A stretch of DNA of 64,000 nt from Pedobacter cryoconitis (GCF_014207135.1 NZ_JACHCC010000005.1:372001-436000), one strand, 5' to 3'; shown: positions 1 through 9,612, counted from the stretch's first letter. Translations and numbers: made by a program. Notes: a model not told the origin generated them from the sequence alone.

Positions 1-157
1 TGTGATTGATTCTGAAAAAAATTCAATGTAATCAGCCAGTTCTCCACATGGTTTACTGAAAACATATATTCTACGGATATTCTGAAATATTTCAACCATA
101 AACCTGAATCAGAGATTTCTAATAAAAATACTAAACAGGCTCCGGATTCTATCCTAT
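1..157. other. Left-edge non-coding or unresolved sequence
   Basis: No gene can be assigned here. On the minus strand one frame stays open from about position 158 to the left edge and contains an ATG roughly 70 bases from the edge, so the N-terminus of a gene running off the window is possible. The stretch is too short to identify anything. Confidence 0.3.
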
Positions 158-164
158 GTGGACA

Positions 165-225
165 AAAAACAAATGCCGGATTCAGACCTGTTCTCTTTAA
201 AAGAACACAGCCCGGATCCGGCATT
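165..225 (-). terminator. Nested hairpin terminator of valS
   Basis: A 10-bp outer stem (172-181 with 216-225) encloses an inner stem (TGTTCT at 189-194 with AGAACA at 202-207). Read on the minus strand, the hairpin follows the valS stop codon directly and is followed by a T-rich run, as expected for a Rho-independent terminator. Confidence 0.75.
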
Positions 226-241
226 AACTTATTAATTAAGC

Positions 242-2914
242 TTACAAACTTTGCAGAGACTCTTCGATGATCTTCATCTTAGCCTCGGCATCAGCTTTTT
301 TATTGCGTTCATTCTGGATAATCTCAGGTTTGGCATTCTGCACAAATCTTTCGTTACTCAGTTTTGCATCTACAGATTTCAGGAAACCCTGTAAATAAAC
401 CAGCTCTCCGTTTAATCTCTCCCGTTCTGCATCGACATCAATCGTTTCATTCAGCTGGACAAAAAATTCATCATTTCCAACCATGAAGGCTGAAGCTCCA
501 CTTACTTTATCACTGACAAAATCAACTTCGCTGATATTCGCCAGTTTAGAAATAATGGTTAACCACTTGTCGTAAGCCAGCCCTGAATTAACCCTGATAC
601 TTAATGGCAGGGCTTCTTTAGGAGAAATTTGTTTGGTATTACGGATACTCCGTACTTCAGCAACAATTCCTTTGACGATCTCTACATCTTTTAATAAAGG
701 AAGGTCAGCTGAACCAACTACCGGATAAGGAGCTACGATAATACAATCCATTTCGCCTTTTTCACCAAAGATCTCATCATGCCACAACTCTTCTGTAATG
801 AAAGGCATGAAAGGGTGTAACAGGCTTAATATTTTCTCGAAGAAACCGATGGTGGCTTTCAAGGAGACAGGATCTATCGGATGCTGATATACAGGTTTTA
901 CCATTTCCAGGTACCAGGCACAGAAATCATCCCAAACCAGTTTATAAGTAGACATTAAAGCCTCAGATAAGCGGTATTGTTTATAATTGTCTTCAATTTC
1001 AGCTAATGCCTCATTGAAACGGTTTTCAAACCATAAGATAGCCTGCTCATTAGGATTCGCTAAACTTTCGTCCACTTCCCATCCTTTAACCAGACGGAAG
1101 GCGTTCCATATTTTATTAGCGAAGTTTCTTCCCTGTTCACAATAGCTCTCATCGAACATCAGGTCGTTACCGGCAGGTGAACATAATAACAGACCTACCC
1201 TTACCCCGTCGGCGCCATATTTTTCGATCAGACCGATCGGATCAGGTGAATTACCTAATGATTTAGACATTTTACGGCCTAATTTATCGCGTACAATACC
1301 AGTCAGGTAAACGTTTGTAAATGGCTTTTTGCCCATAAACTCATGTCCTGCCATAATCATACGGGCTACCCAGAAGAATAAAATCTCAGGTGCAGTTACC
1401 AGGTCATTTGTCGGATAATAATAGTTGATATCTTTATTTCCAGGATCTTTTAAACCATTGAATACTGACATCGGCCATAACCATGAAGAGAACCAGGTAT
1501 CCAGTACATCGTCATCCTGTCTGATAAAAGCAGCCAGCTGATGTTTAAATCCATGAGCCTCTTCCTGAGTAAATTTACCGTCAATATCTTTCAGCTTCAG
1601 AAACTCGTCTAAAGCATCTTCTTTTGTTTTAGCAACTACCCAGTCCCCTTTATCATCAAACCAGGCCGGAATACGTTGTCCCCACCATAACTGACGGCTG
1701 ATATTCCAGTCTCTTACGTTCTCCATCCAGTGACGGTAAGTATTCACGAATTTCTCCGGAATGAGCTTAACATCACCGTTAAGTACATCTTCTAACGCAG
1801 GCTTGGCCATTTCATCCATTTTACAGAACCACTGTAAAGAAAGTTTAGGTTCAATAGCAGCATCTGTACGTTCTGAAAATCCTACCTGTGATTTGTAGTC
1901 TTCTACTTTTTCCAGGTGTCCAGCCTCATCAAGCAGGACCGCAATTTTTTTACGGGCAGCAAAACGATCTTCTCCAACCAGGATCACGGCCAGTTCGTTT
2001 AAAGTACCATCGTCATTTAATATATCAATAACCGGAAGTTTATGTTTCACACCCAGTTCATAATCGTTCAGATCATGTGCAGGTGTTACTTTCAGACAGC
2101 CGGTACCAAATTCCATCGTTACGTATTCATCCTGGATAACCGGAATCTCACGGTTAATCAGGGGAACAAATACTTTTTTACCTTTCAGATGTGTATATCT
2201 TTCATCATTAGGGTTAACGCAGATTGCTGCATCAGCCATAATGGTTTCAGGACGTGTAGTTGCAATAGTCAGGTACTCAGTCTCCTCACCAATAGCAGGC
2301 GCAATTGAATACTTGATGTAATATAACTTCTGATTCACTTCCTTACGGATTACCTCTTCGTCAGAAACAGCTGTTTTACCTGCCGGGTCCCAGTTGACCA
2401 TGCGTACACCACGGTAAATCTTACCTTTTTTATACAGATCGATAAAACAGTCTATTACGGATTCAGAAAGATCATCTTCCATAGTAAAACGTGTCCTGTC
2501 CCAGTCGCAGCTTGCGCCTAGTTTTTTCAGCTGGTCCAGAATAATACCTCCGTATTTTTCTTTCCATTCCCAGGCATAAGCCATAAACTCATCTCTGGTC
2601 AGATCTTTTTTACTGATTCCTCTTTCCTTCAGCATGGCTACCACCTTTGCTTCTGTAGCAATAGAAGCATGGTCAGTACCCGGAACCCAGCAGGCATTTT
2701 TACCTTGCATACGGGCACGGCGAATCATGACATCCTGAATGGTATTGTTTAACATGTGGCCCATGTGTAATACACCGGTGACATTTGGTGGAGGGATTAC
2801 AATCGTGTAAGGCTCACGTTCATCAGGTTCAGAGTGAAAAAACTTTTTTGACAGCCAGTAGCTGTACCATTTATCTTCGGTTTCGGCGGGATCGTATTTA
2901 GTAGAAATGCTCAT
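242..2914 (-). CDS. valS: Valine--tRNA ligase
   Basis: This class Ia aminoacyl-tRNA synthetase charges tRNA-Val with valine in the cytoplasm. The 890 residues show the ATP-binding HIGH signature as HMGH (about 50-53) after PPPNVTG, and the KMSKS loop (about 548-552). The CP1 editing domain lies between them, the anticodon-binding domain follows, and the end (about 820-890) is the charged coiled-coil typical of ValRS. Length is normal for the family. The gene has its own candidate promoter (TATTTTTG on the minus strand, 2937-2944), so it is probably transcribed separately from the acetyltransferase gene upstream, and it ends at a strong nested hairpin. Confidence 0.98.
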   Translation of the reverse strand: MSISTKYDPAETEDKWYSYWLSKKFFHSEPDEREPYTIVIPPPNVTGVLHMGHMLNNTIQDVMIRRARMQGKNACWVPGTDHASIATEAKVVAMLKERGISKKDLTRDEFMAYAWEWKEKYGGIILDQLKKLGASCDWDRTRFTMEDDLSESVIDCFIDLYKKGKIYRGVRMVNWDPAGKTAVSDEEVIRKEVNQKLYYIKYSIAPAIGEETEYLTIATTRPETIMADAAICVNPNDERYTHLKGKKVFVPLINREIPVIQDEYVTMEFGTGCLKVTPAHDLNDYELGVKHKLPVIDILNDDGTLNELAVILVGEDRFAARKKIAVLLDEAGHLEKVEDYKSQVGFSERTDAAIEPKLSLQWFCKMDEMAKPALEDVLNGDVKLIPEKFVNTYRHWMENVRDWNISRQLWWGQRIPAWFDDKGDWVVAKTKEDALDEFLKLKDIDGKFTQEEAHGFKHQLAAFIRQDDDVLDTWFSSWLWPMSVFNGLKDPGNKDINYYYPTNDLVTAPEILFFWVARMIMAGHEFMGKKPFTNVYLTGIVRDKLGRKMSKSLGNSPDPIGLIEKYGADGVRVGLLLCSPAGNDLMFDESYCEQGRNFANKIWNAFRLVKGWEVDESLANPNEQAILWFENRFNEALAEIEDNYKQYRLSEALMSTYKLVWDDFCAWYLEMVKPVYQHPIDPVSLKATIGFFEKILSLLHPFMPFITEELWHDEIFGEKGEMDCIIVAPYPVVGSADLPLLKDVEIVKGIVAEVRSIRNTKQISPKEALPLSIRVNSGLAYDKWLTIISKLANISEVDFVSDKVSGASAFMVGNDEFFVQLNETIDVDAERERLNGELVYLQGFLKSVDAKLSNERFVQNAKPEIIQNERNKKADAEAKMKIIEESLQSL

Positions 2915-2936
2915 TTATAGGGTGCTGATTAAAATG

Positions 2937-2944
2937 CAAAAATA
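2937..2944 (-). promoter_or_regulatory. Candidate -7 promoter element of valS
   Basis: On the minus strand this reads TATTTTTG, matching the Bacteroidota sigma-ABfr -7 consensus TAnnTTTG, 22 bases before the valS start codon. No clear -33 TTG was found. Confidence 0.4.
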
Positions 2945-2964
2945 AGGTTTTTGGGGGAAAATAT

Positions 2965-3510
2965 TTAGGCTTTCCATTCTTCATCCAGAATGGCATACTC
3001 AAAACTGTCCATCCAGCCGGTTACCAAAGGCAGGATCTGGCGTTTTCTGCCTTCCTGGGTCATCCCAGCTTTTTCCAGTACACGGATAGAAGCCAGGTTT
3101 TCAACTGCACAGCCTGCTTCAATACGATGTAATTTCAGCCGGTCAAACCCAAACCGGATCACTGCCCGGATCGCTTCGGTCGCATACCCCTTATTCCAGA
3201 AATCGACATTAATCTTATACCAGATTTCGGCACTGTTGAATTTAGAAGAGGACAATTTAAGCGAAACCAATCCGATAAAACCTCCTTTTTCCAGCTCTAC
3301 AGCGAAAGTATAATTCTTAATCGTCTTTTTCTGATGATCCAGGATCCAGCCATCCACTATAATATTTGTCTCTTCCAGATCTTTAGGAATACCTAAAGTA
3401 TTGTACTGATCTGTTTCAGCAAGATGATGAAGTACATGAATTGCCTCCAGATCTGCCATTTCCACTAATCTTAACTTTAACCGCTCCGTAAAAAATTTCA
3501 ATACTACCAT
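2965..3510 (-). CDS. GNAT family N-acetyltransferase, RimJ/RimL-like
   Basis: This 181-residue protein has the order of a RimJ/RimL-type GNAT domain: an N-terminal ERLKLR strand, a central beta sheet, the acetyl-CoA pyrophosphate-binding stretch NKGYATEA (about 110-117) and the C-terminal ENLASIRVLEKAGM motif. Such enzymes move an acetyl group from acetyl-CoA to protein N-termini, amino acids or small amines. The substrate cannot be read from sequence. It starts 4 bases beyond the stop codon of the upstream DPP4-like peptidase gene on the same strand, so the two are probably co-transcribed. The function is otherwise unlinked. Confidence 0.88.
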   Translation of the reverse strand: MVVLKFFTERLKLRLVEMADLEAIHVLHHLAETDQYNTLGIPKDLEETNIIVDGWILDHQKKTIKNYTFAVELEKGGFIGLVSLKLSSSKFNSAEIWYKINVDFWNKGYATEAIRAVIRFGFDRLKLHRIEAGCAVENLASIRVLEKAGMTQEGRKRQILPLVTGWMDSFEYAILDEEWKA

Positions 3511-3514
3511 TATA

Positions 3515-5668
3515 CTATTTAAGATTTTGCATAAAATAATCTGTTACTTTCTGATAAAGATGTGTTCTGTCTTTACCCAAAACATTGTGTTCGTGACCAG
3601 GATAGATCATATAATCAACCTGTATATTGTTATCCACTGCTTTCTTTACCAGTTCAACTGTGTTCTGCTGAAGGACAACATTATCCTGTAATCCGTGAAT
3701 CAGCAACAATTTACCTTTCAGCTTCTGGATCTGATTAGTCAGGTTTGTAGCAGCATAACCTTCGGGATTTTCCTGCGGGGTATCCATATAACGTTCTGTA
3801 TACATCACCTCATAAAAATTCCAGTTTGTGACTGCTCCGCCTGCCACTGCTGCTTTGAAGACATCAGGGTGGTTCAGCATAAAGTCTACAGTATTAAAAC
3901 CACCGAAACTCCAGCCAAAAAGCCCCATATTTTTCTCATCTGTATAAGGTAAACGTTTCAGGTAATCAACCGCAGTCATCATATCTTCCATCTGTACATC
4001 TCCGACTTTTCTGAACATAGATTGTTCGAACGCTTTTCCACGGTTATCACTTCCCCTGGTATCCATCACCAACACGACAAATCCCTGTTCAGCAAGATAC
4101 TGGAACCAGTAATTTCCGGCCCCGCCATTCCATTGATCCAAAATCAGCTGTGCATGTGAACCACCGTACCAATAAACTATAACCGGATGTTTTTTAGTAC
4201 TGTCCAGGTGAGTTGGTTTAAACAGATTGCAATACAGGTCATCACCGCTTTTCCCTTTGATGGTGAAAATAGAAGATTCACCTAAAGCATAGTTTTTTAA
4301 TGGATCAGCAGCTTGCAGCAGTTGTTTTCTCTGACCTGTTTTCACCTCAACCAGATCAATAGTACCTGGATTTTTTGTGGTGCTGAAACGATCCAGGACT
4401 GTATTTCCCGAAGAACTGACTTCTGTATTATGTACAGCAGTACCTGTGGTAATTCTCTTTGATTTACCAGATCTGATATTTAAAACATACAGGTTCCTGG
4501 TAATAGGCGATTCTTCTGTCGATACATAAAACAGGTTATCACCGCTGGTATCAAAACCCTTCACTTCGAGTACTTCCCAGTTACCTTTGGTTAATTGTTT
4601 AATCAGTTTACCGTTTGCACTGTATAAATACAAATGGTTCCAGCCATCGCGGTTACTCTGCCATATAAATTGCTGCGGATCATTTTTCAGGAACTTTACA
4701 GGAACCAGTGGTTCTACATATTTAGCATCTCTTTCCTCGAAAAGTGTTTTGATATAATTACCGGTCTGTGCATCAAACTGCTTTAACTCCATATGGTTTT
4801 GTCCACGGTTTAAAACAGCGATATAAACATATTTATCATCAGGGCTCCAGGCGATATTAGTCAGGTATTGCTCTGCCGGCTCTCCGGTCTTCAGATAAAC
4901 TACATTTTGTGTCTGGGCATTGTACACACCTACAGTTACTTCATGGCTTTTATCTCCGGCCATCGGATATTTAATATTGATATTTTTAGCAGGGCGGCTG
5001 GTCCAGTCAATGATTGGGTAATCTGCTACCATACTTTGGTCCATACGATAAAAAGCAAGTTGTTTCCCATTATTACTCCAGAAAGTTCCTTTAGAGATCC
5101 CGAATTCATCCCGGTGTACTGAAGAGGCATAAACGACATTAGCAGTTCCGTCATTAGTCACCTGTTTTGCTGTTTGACCATCGTTCACAAACAAGTTGTA
5201 ATTTTCAAGATAAGCAGTGTATCCTGCCACGCTTCGCTCGGCCTTGTCCTTACCTGCCAGTGAACGGTCCATCAAAGTCGTAAAGGTGTTCGCTGAAGGG
5301 TTGTATGCCAATTGCTTTCCATTGACAGCAAAAATCCATTCTTTCCCTTTGTTAAACTGAATAGCTGGCATTGCAGCCAGTGTATCCTGCTGTGCAACAC
5401 GTAATTTCTGATTAAGCTGTTTCAGGGTCAGGAAAAGCTGATCTTCCTTCTTTCCTGCATTTCCTGTAAACCAGGCCATTTCATTATTCAGGGGTTTGAT
5501 GTAGACATAATCTTCTTTTCCATAAAGGAATTGTAAACCTCTTAAGCTTTGCGGTGCCAGTGTAGTACGTACATTAGCCATCGCATCAAGCATACTCAGA
5601 TTCTTCTGCTGGCCATGGACAATTACTGTAGCAGAAAGCAACAGGAGGAATAAAACTAGTTTCTTCAT
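3515..5668 (-). CDS. S9 family peptidase, dipeptidyl peptidase IV-like
   Basis: This secreted serine peptidase of about 717 residues has an N-terminal signal peptide (MKKLVLFLLLLS...VHG), a beta-propeller domain (about 60-470) and a C-terminal alpha/beta hydrolase domain. The nucleophile serine is in GWSFGG (about residue 590), Asp in the HGLQDNVV segment and His in GHEHN near the C-terminus. The family cleaves N-terminal dipeptides, often after Pro or Ala, in the periplasm. A longer frame opens at a TTG (5698), but a TATATTTG promoter element (5687-5694) lies after that codon, and the ATG at 5668 begins a standard signal peptide, so 5668 is preferred. The GNAT gene follows 4 bases downstream. 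Confidence 0.93.
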   Translation of the reverse strand: MKKLVLFLLLLSATVIVHGQQKNLSMLDAMANVRTTLAPQSLRGLQFLYGKEDYVYIKPLNNEMAWFTGNAGKKEDQLFLTLKQLNQKLRVAQQDTLAAMPAIQFNKGKEWIFAVNGKQLAYNPSANTFTTLMDRSLAGKDKAERSVAGYTAYLENYNLFVNDGQTAKQVTNDGTANVVYASSVHRDEFGISKGTFWSNNGKQLAFYRMDQSMVADYPIIDWTSRPAKNINIKYPMAGDKSHEVTVGVYNAQTQNVVYLKTGEPAEQYLTNIAWSPDDKYVYIAVLNRGQNHMELKQFDAQTGNYIKTLFEERDAKYVEPLVPVKFLKNDPQQFIWQSNRDGWNHLYLYSANGKLIKQLTKGNWEVLEVKGFDTSGDNLFYVSTEESPITRNLYVLNIRSGKSKRITTGTAVHNTEVSSSGNTVLDRFSTTKNPGTIDLVEVKTGQRKQLLQAADPLKNYALGESSIFTIKGKSGDDLYCNLFKPTHLDSTKKHPVIVYWYGGSHAQLILDQWNGGAGNYWFQYLAEQGFVVLVMDTRGSDNRGKAFEQSMFRKVGDVQMEDMMTAVDYLKRLPYTDEKNMGLFGWSFGGFNTVDFMLNHPDVFKAAVAGGAVTNWNFYEVMYTERYMDTPQENPEGYAATNLTNQIQKLKGKLLLIHGLQDNVVLQQNTVELVKKAVDNNIQVDYMIYPGHEHNVLGKDRTHLYQKVTDYFMQNLK

Positions 5669-5686
5669 TGATTTAAATTTGATGGC

Positions 5687-5694
5687 CAAATATA
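5687..5694 (-). promoter_or_regulatory. Candidate -7 promoter of the DPP4-like peptidase gene
   Basis: The minus strand reads TATATTTG, a full match to TAnnTTTG, 18 bases before the ATG at 5668. Its position argues against the alternative TTG start at 5698. Confidence 0.5.
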
Positions 5695-5803
5695 GCAATT
5701 ATGGCGTATAGGGGTGAATATTCACGGAATTTGGAAATTCCTTCGTAATATAATTTTTCGCATCCACACAATAATAAATGTTAAAATATGTTAATAGTGT
5801 ATT

Positions 5804-5890
5804 ATGAAAGCGATCAAAGTATTTCTTCTTCCTGGATTAATCATCAAGAAACTGGGTTTAACCAAACTCTATTACTGGTTCAACAAGTAA
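5804..5890 (+). CDS. Hypothetical 28-residue basic/hydrophobic small protein
   Basis: I do not recognise this gene. The ATG opens a 28-codon frame with a hydrophobic N-terminal half (VFLLPGLII) and a lysine- and aromatic-rich end (KLYYWFNK), ending in TAA. The composition resembles small membrane-associated proteins. It sits alone between the divergent peptidase genes, with over 200 non-coding bases after it. No convincing ribosome-binding site or promoter was found, though the AT-rich upstream stretch could hold one. A chance ORF remains possible; conservation in relatives would decide. Confidence 0.4.
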   Translation: MKAIKVFLLPGLIIKKLGLTKLYYWFNK

Positions 5891-6096
5891 TATTTTCATT
5901 ACACCTTTCCTGGCATTAGGCGGTTACATACTCTGTACGAGCCATTTATCCGCAAATCACAAACTGCAAATACCTGCTGATCCTATTAGACAGGGTTTTT
6001 GTTTAGCCGATTCATTATTTTGAGCGCACATTCTGCCTTCCCCAGAACCCCGGTTTAAACCGGCATACAGGAAGACAAAGCTTATTAAATAAAAAA
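5891..6096. other. Intergenic region before the M13 peptidase gene
   Basis: I see no gene here. The only structure noted is a perfect 14-bp palindrome, CCGGTTTAAACCGG at 6050-6063, about 33 bases before the M13 start codon. It could be an mRNA leader hairpin or a protein-binding site. Confidence 0.4.
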
Positions 6097-8136
6097 ATGA
6101 ATACAAAACACCTGAAAAGTTATTTTGCAGTTCTGGGAATAGTAGCAGCAAGCTATTCTTCCTATGCACAAAAAGTACCTCAAAAATTTATTGATCCTGC
6201 CAATATGGATCTTTCCGTAAAACCTGGAAATGATTTTTACGAATATGCCAGTGGAAACTGGATCAAAAACAACCCTGTACCTGCCAAGGAAACAAGATGG
6301 GGAAGTTTCAATGAACTGAGAGATTTCAATATTAATGCCGTTAAAACTGTAGTGGAAGATGCCGCTGCGGACCGCTCTGCACCCGCAGGATCGGTAAAGA
6401 AACGTGTAGGCGATTTCTATGCTGCCGCTATGGATAGTATAACTATTGAAAAACTGGGTTATACGCCTATTAAAGCAGATTTATCCAGGATCAGTAAAAT
6501 CAAAGATATACAAGGTGTATTGGATGAGGTGGTTACCATGCGGACTTCAGGACTAGGTTCTCCGATGTATGGCTTTTATGTAGATCAGGATAAAAAAAAT
6601 GTAAACAAATATCTGACGCAGCTTAGCCAGGGCGGAACAACTTTACCTGACCGCGATTATTATCTGAAAGATGACAGCAGGGTTTTAAAAATCCGCGAGG
6701 CTTATCTGAATTATATGACTACTTTGTTTACGCTGACCGGCAGCTCTGCTACTGAAGCTAAACAAAAAGCAAATACTGTACTGGCTATTGAAAAACAACT
6801 GGCCGAAGCGCAGATGACCCGCCTTGAAATGCGTGATCCTTATAAAACGTATAATAAATTCACGGTTGCTGATTTGAATAAATCTACACCAAACATTAAC
6901 TGGACTACTACTTTACCTAAGTTATTGGTACAAGGACAGGATACCATTCTGGTACGTACACCTAAATTCTTTGTGAGCCTGAATAATATGCTGACAAGTG
7001 TTTCTGTAGCAGACTGGAAAGTTTACCTGGAATGGAATGTACTTAAAAATTCAGCTTCCGACTTAAGTTCTCCTTTTGTTAAAGCTCATTTTGCATTCAC
7101 CCAGGTTCAGACCGGACAAAAAGTACAGACACCAAGATGGCAGCGTATGTCGTCTGCAACTGATGGTGCTATCGGTGAATTACTAGGCCAGCTTTACGTA
7201 GCGAGATATTTTAAGCCGGAAGCTAAAGCCCGTATGACAGAGATGATCAAAAACCTGCGTACAGCATTTGAAATCAGAATTAAGGGATTAGAATGGATGA
7301 GCGATGCCACTAAAGAAAAAGCTCTGGCTAAGCTAAATGCTTTTGTTCCGAAAATCGGTTACCCTGACAAATGGAAAAATTATGAAGGTCTGAACATTGA
7401 CCGTAAAACTTATTTCCAGAACCTTAGAAATGTAGGCACCTGGGGATATCAGGAAATGATAAGCCATCTGGGTAAACCGGTAGATCGTACCCGTTTCGGT
7501 ATGACACCTCCAACAGTAAATGCTTATTACAGTCCTACGATGAATGAGATTGTATTCCCTGCCGGGATTTTACAGTTCCCTTTCTTTGCTGCAAATGCTG
7601 ATGACGCTGTTAATTATGGTGGTATCGGTGCGGTAATCGGTCATGAGATGTCTCACGGTTTTGATGACAGCGGAAGCCAGTATGATAAAGATGGTAACCT
7701 GCGTAACTGGTGGACTGACGTAGACCGTACTAAATTTGAAGCGAAAACAAAGGCACTGGGCGAACAATTTGATTCGTATGCAGTACTCGATACCATTCAT
7801 GTGAACGGTAAACTGACCATGGGTGAAAACATTGGTGACCTTGGAGGCTTAAATGCTGCTTACACTGCATTTAAAATGACTAAACAAGGGCAGTCAGAAG
7901 AAAAAATCGATGGCTTTACTCCTGATCAGCGTTTCTTCCTTTCATGGGCACAGGTCTGGAGAGGTAATATCTTAGCTGAAAGTGCTGCACAGTTAATTAA
8001 AACTGATCCGCATTCTCCGGGACAATACAGAACTATCGGTGCGCCGGTAAATATGGATGCCTGGTATAAAGCATTTGATGTGAAACCAGGAGATAAATTA
8101 TACAAAGCACCAGAAGACAGGATCCGCCTTTGGTAA
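6097..8136 (+). CDS. M13 family zinc metallopeptidase (PepO/neprilysin type)
   Basis: This exported 679-residue zinc endopeptidase belongs to the neprilysin/endothelin-converting enzyme family and cleaves oligopeptides in the periplasm or at the surface. An N-terminal signal peptide ends near SSYAQ. The M13 N-terminal domain follows (DFYEYASGNWI near residue 45). The catalytic domain carries HEMSH (HExxH, about 515-519) and the downstream GENIGDLGG zinc-ligand glutamate (about 576), plus NAYYSP and the C-terminal RIRLW, typical of the family. Length is normal. A strong bidirectional terminator follows. Confidence 0.96.
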   Translation: MNTKHLKSYFAVLGIVAASYSSYAQKVPQKFIDPANMDLSVKPGNDFYEYASGNWIKNNPVPAKETRWGSFNELRDFNINAVKTVVEDAAADRSAPAGSVKKRVGDFYAAAMDSITIEKLGYTPIKADLSRISKIKDIQGVLDEVVTMRTSGLGSPMYGFYVDQDKKNVNKYLTQLSQGGTTLPDRDYYLKDDSRVLKIREAYLNYMTTLFTLTGSSATEAKQKANTVLAIEKQLAEAQMTRLEMRDPYKTYNKFTVADLNKSTPNINWTTTLPKLLVQGQDTILVRTPKFFVSLNNMLTSVSVADWKVYLEWNVLKNSASDLSSPFVKAHFAFTQVQTGQKVQTPRWQRMSSATDGAIGELLGQLYVARYFKPEAKARMTEMIKNLRTAFEIRIKGLEWMSDATKEKALAKLNAFVPKIGYPDKWKNYEGLNIDRKTYFQNLRNVGTWGYQEMISHLGKPVDRTRFGMTPPTVNAYYSPTMNEIVFPAGILQFPFFAANADDAVNYGGIGAVIGHEMSHGFDDSGSQYDKDGNLRNWWTDVDRTKFEAKTKALGEQFDSYAVLDTIHVNGKLTMGENIGDLGGLNAAYTAFKMTKQGQSEEKIDGFTPDQRFFLSWAQVWRGNILAESAAQLIKTDPHSPGQYRTIGAPVNMDAWYKAFDVKPGDKLYKAPEDRIRLW

Positions 8137-8155
8137 TCCGTTCTACTGAGATCAT

Positions 8156-8196
8156 AAAAAAACAGGCATGCTATAATTAGCATGCCTGTTTTTTTA
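8156..8196. terminator. Bidirectional terminator between the M13 gene and the barrel gene
   Basis: A perfect 13-bp stem (8161-8173 with 8178-8190) with a 4-base loop is preceded by an A-run and followed by a T-run, so it can end transcription from both convergent genes. Confidence 0.9.
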
Positions 8197-8203
8197 TGTC
8201 CTG

Positions 8204-9229
8204 TTAAGGCTTGAACCTGGCTAAAACTTTCCGGCCAAGATCATAAGTCAATCTGAAGGCCTGCTGACTACTCATGTTCCTGGGGTCATTATGCAGACTA
8301 AGGATAAATGATCCTTTAATATTTTTGAAGATCAATGGGGTGAAGATCAGATCAAGACGGTTGTAGGTCTTATTCTCATAAAACTGATCTCCATAAACGA
8401 TATGAGAACCCTGGCCTTTATAGAATTCGTCGTACAACGCAAAACGGCGATACCCAAGATAAGCACTTGCAATAAACCCTTTGGGTGTTTTCAGGTCAGT
8501 TACATCACGTATTCTTTCAATAGAGGCCATTGCGCCTGCTTCGATAGTTAATGAATCCAGCACTGTTTTATGACTGAAGTCTAACCCTAGTCTGACCTGG
8601 AGACCACCATTGTCCTGTATATGATCACCCGGGCGTTCCACAGAAGTATAAGCATTATGCAACAGCATAAAATAATGGGACACATAAAACGGCCCGCTTA
8701 AAACAGGTCTGTATTTACCGGAAAAACCAAATAAAAACTGTTCCCGATCTGTAGTGGTCTGTCTGCTCACCCAATCAATCCATAGTGTTTCCGAAAAATG
8801 GTCGTTCTGGTATTTAACCAGCATCCCTTCGATATTTGGGCGGTAATAACGTAAAGTATCATTTAACAGGGCCCGGGGATAATCACTGATTAATCCCTCA
8901 CGTGAAAATGCACCAATATTAAACAACCAGTTTTTGCTCGTATAGCTGTAATAGGCAACAGGATCTACTTTCAGAAAATAGGGTTTGGCACCAAATTCAT
9001 GTATTCCGTTTACCCCTACAATAAAGTGATTGTTACTGTCCAGGTTAAGACCAAGGTCAAGGGCTAATCTGGTTCCTGAGTAAGTATTGGATCTGGAAAC
9101 ATAATCTTTGTATTCCCGGTTATCCATAAAGCCCATTCCGTTAAAATGGATATCAAGGCTTCCTTGTGCAAATGTTATAGTACTTGAAAATATTGAGACA
9201 ATAATAATCAGGTAAACTTTTTTGATCAT
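8204..9229 (-). CDS. Hypothetical exported protein, probable outer-membrane beta-barrel
   Basis: I do not recognise a named family. The 341 residues begin with a signal peptide (cleavage likely after ITFAQ) and continue as alternating hydrophobic/polar strands rich in Tyr, Gly, Asn and Asp, such as SYTSKNWLFNIGAFSREG and LGYRRFALYDEFYKG. There is no cytoplasmic membrane helix after the signal. This pattern suggests a monomeric outer-membrane barrel or porin-like protein. The gene is last before the shared terminator with the M13 peptidase and lies 10 bases after the YjbR-like gene on the same strand. A substrate cannot be assigned. Confidence 0.6.
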   Translation of the reverse strand: MIKKVYLIIIVSIFSSTITFAQGSLDIHFNGMGFMDNREYKDYVSRSNTYSGTRLALDLGLNLDSNNHFIVGVNGIHEFGAKPYFLKVDPVAYYSYTSKNWLFNIGAFSREGLISDYPRALLNDTLRYYRPNIEGMLVKYQNDHFSETLWIDWVSRQTTTDREQFLFGFSGKYRPVLSGPFYVSHYFMLLHNAYTSVERPGDHIQDNGGLQVRLGLDFSHKTVLDSLTIEAGAMASIERIRDVTDLKTPKGFIASAYLGYRRFALYDEFYKGQGSHIVYGDQFYENKTYNRLDLIFTPLIFKNIKGSFILSLHNDPRNMSSQQAFRLTYDLGRKVLARFKP

Positions 9230-9239
9230 ATAGGGTATT

Positions 9240-9578
9240 TTAAATGTATTGTGCTTGTGTTTTTTTGGGTAGCTTACTTAATACCAGTGCCCTGGATTCA
9301 GCGATTCTCTTTTTTAACTCGGATACCGGCATCACGTCAAAACTGCTGACTCCAATCCATTGTCCCCTGGCCAGGTGATAGGCCTGCCGGATTCCATCTC
9401 TTGCGATGAGCTCTTCAAACTCTTCGGGATTTATTTTAAGGGCCAGACTTCCGGAGCTTAGTGAATACATCACAAAGATCTTTTTTTCGATCATGAAACA
9501 AAGGTTATCCTCCCATTTAATTTCTTCGGTAGTGCCTGGAAAGCTGAGAACAGTTTCTCTGAACATTTCAATATCCAT
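9240..9578 (-). CDS. MmcQ/YjbR family protein
   Basis: This 112-residue protein has the YjbR (CyaY-like fold) layout: an N-terminal FRETVLSFPGTTEEIKWED segment, a central strand reading FVMYSL, a KINPEEFEEL helix and a conserved tryptophan near GQWIGV. The family is often called DNA-binding from its double-wing fold, but its cellular role is not settled. The gene precedes the barrel gene by 10 bases on the same strand and is divergent from mnmD, with 47 bases between start codons, so the two promoters probably overlap. Confidence 0.85.
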   Translation of the reverse strand: MDIEMFRETVLSFPGTTEEIKWEDNLCFMIEKKIFVMYSLSSGSLALKINPEEFEELIARDGIRQAYHLARGQWIGVSSFDVMPVSELKKRIAESRALVLSKLPKKTQAQYI

Positions 9579-9612
9579 TATAATAATTTGGTGCTAAATT
9601 AAGTAATTCAGG

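Noticed and set aside
5957..6169. 70-codon minus-strand frame across the M13 leader
   Set aside because: It overlaps the M13 signal-peptide codons on the opposite strand and has no recognisable features.
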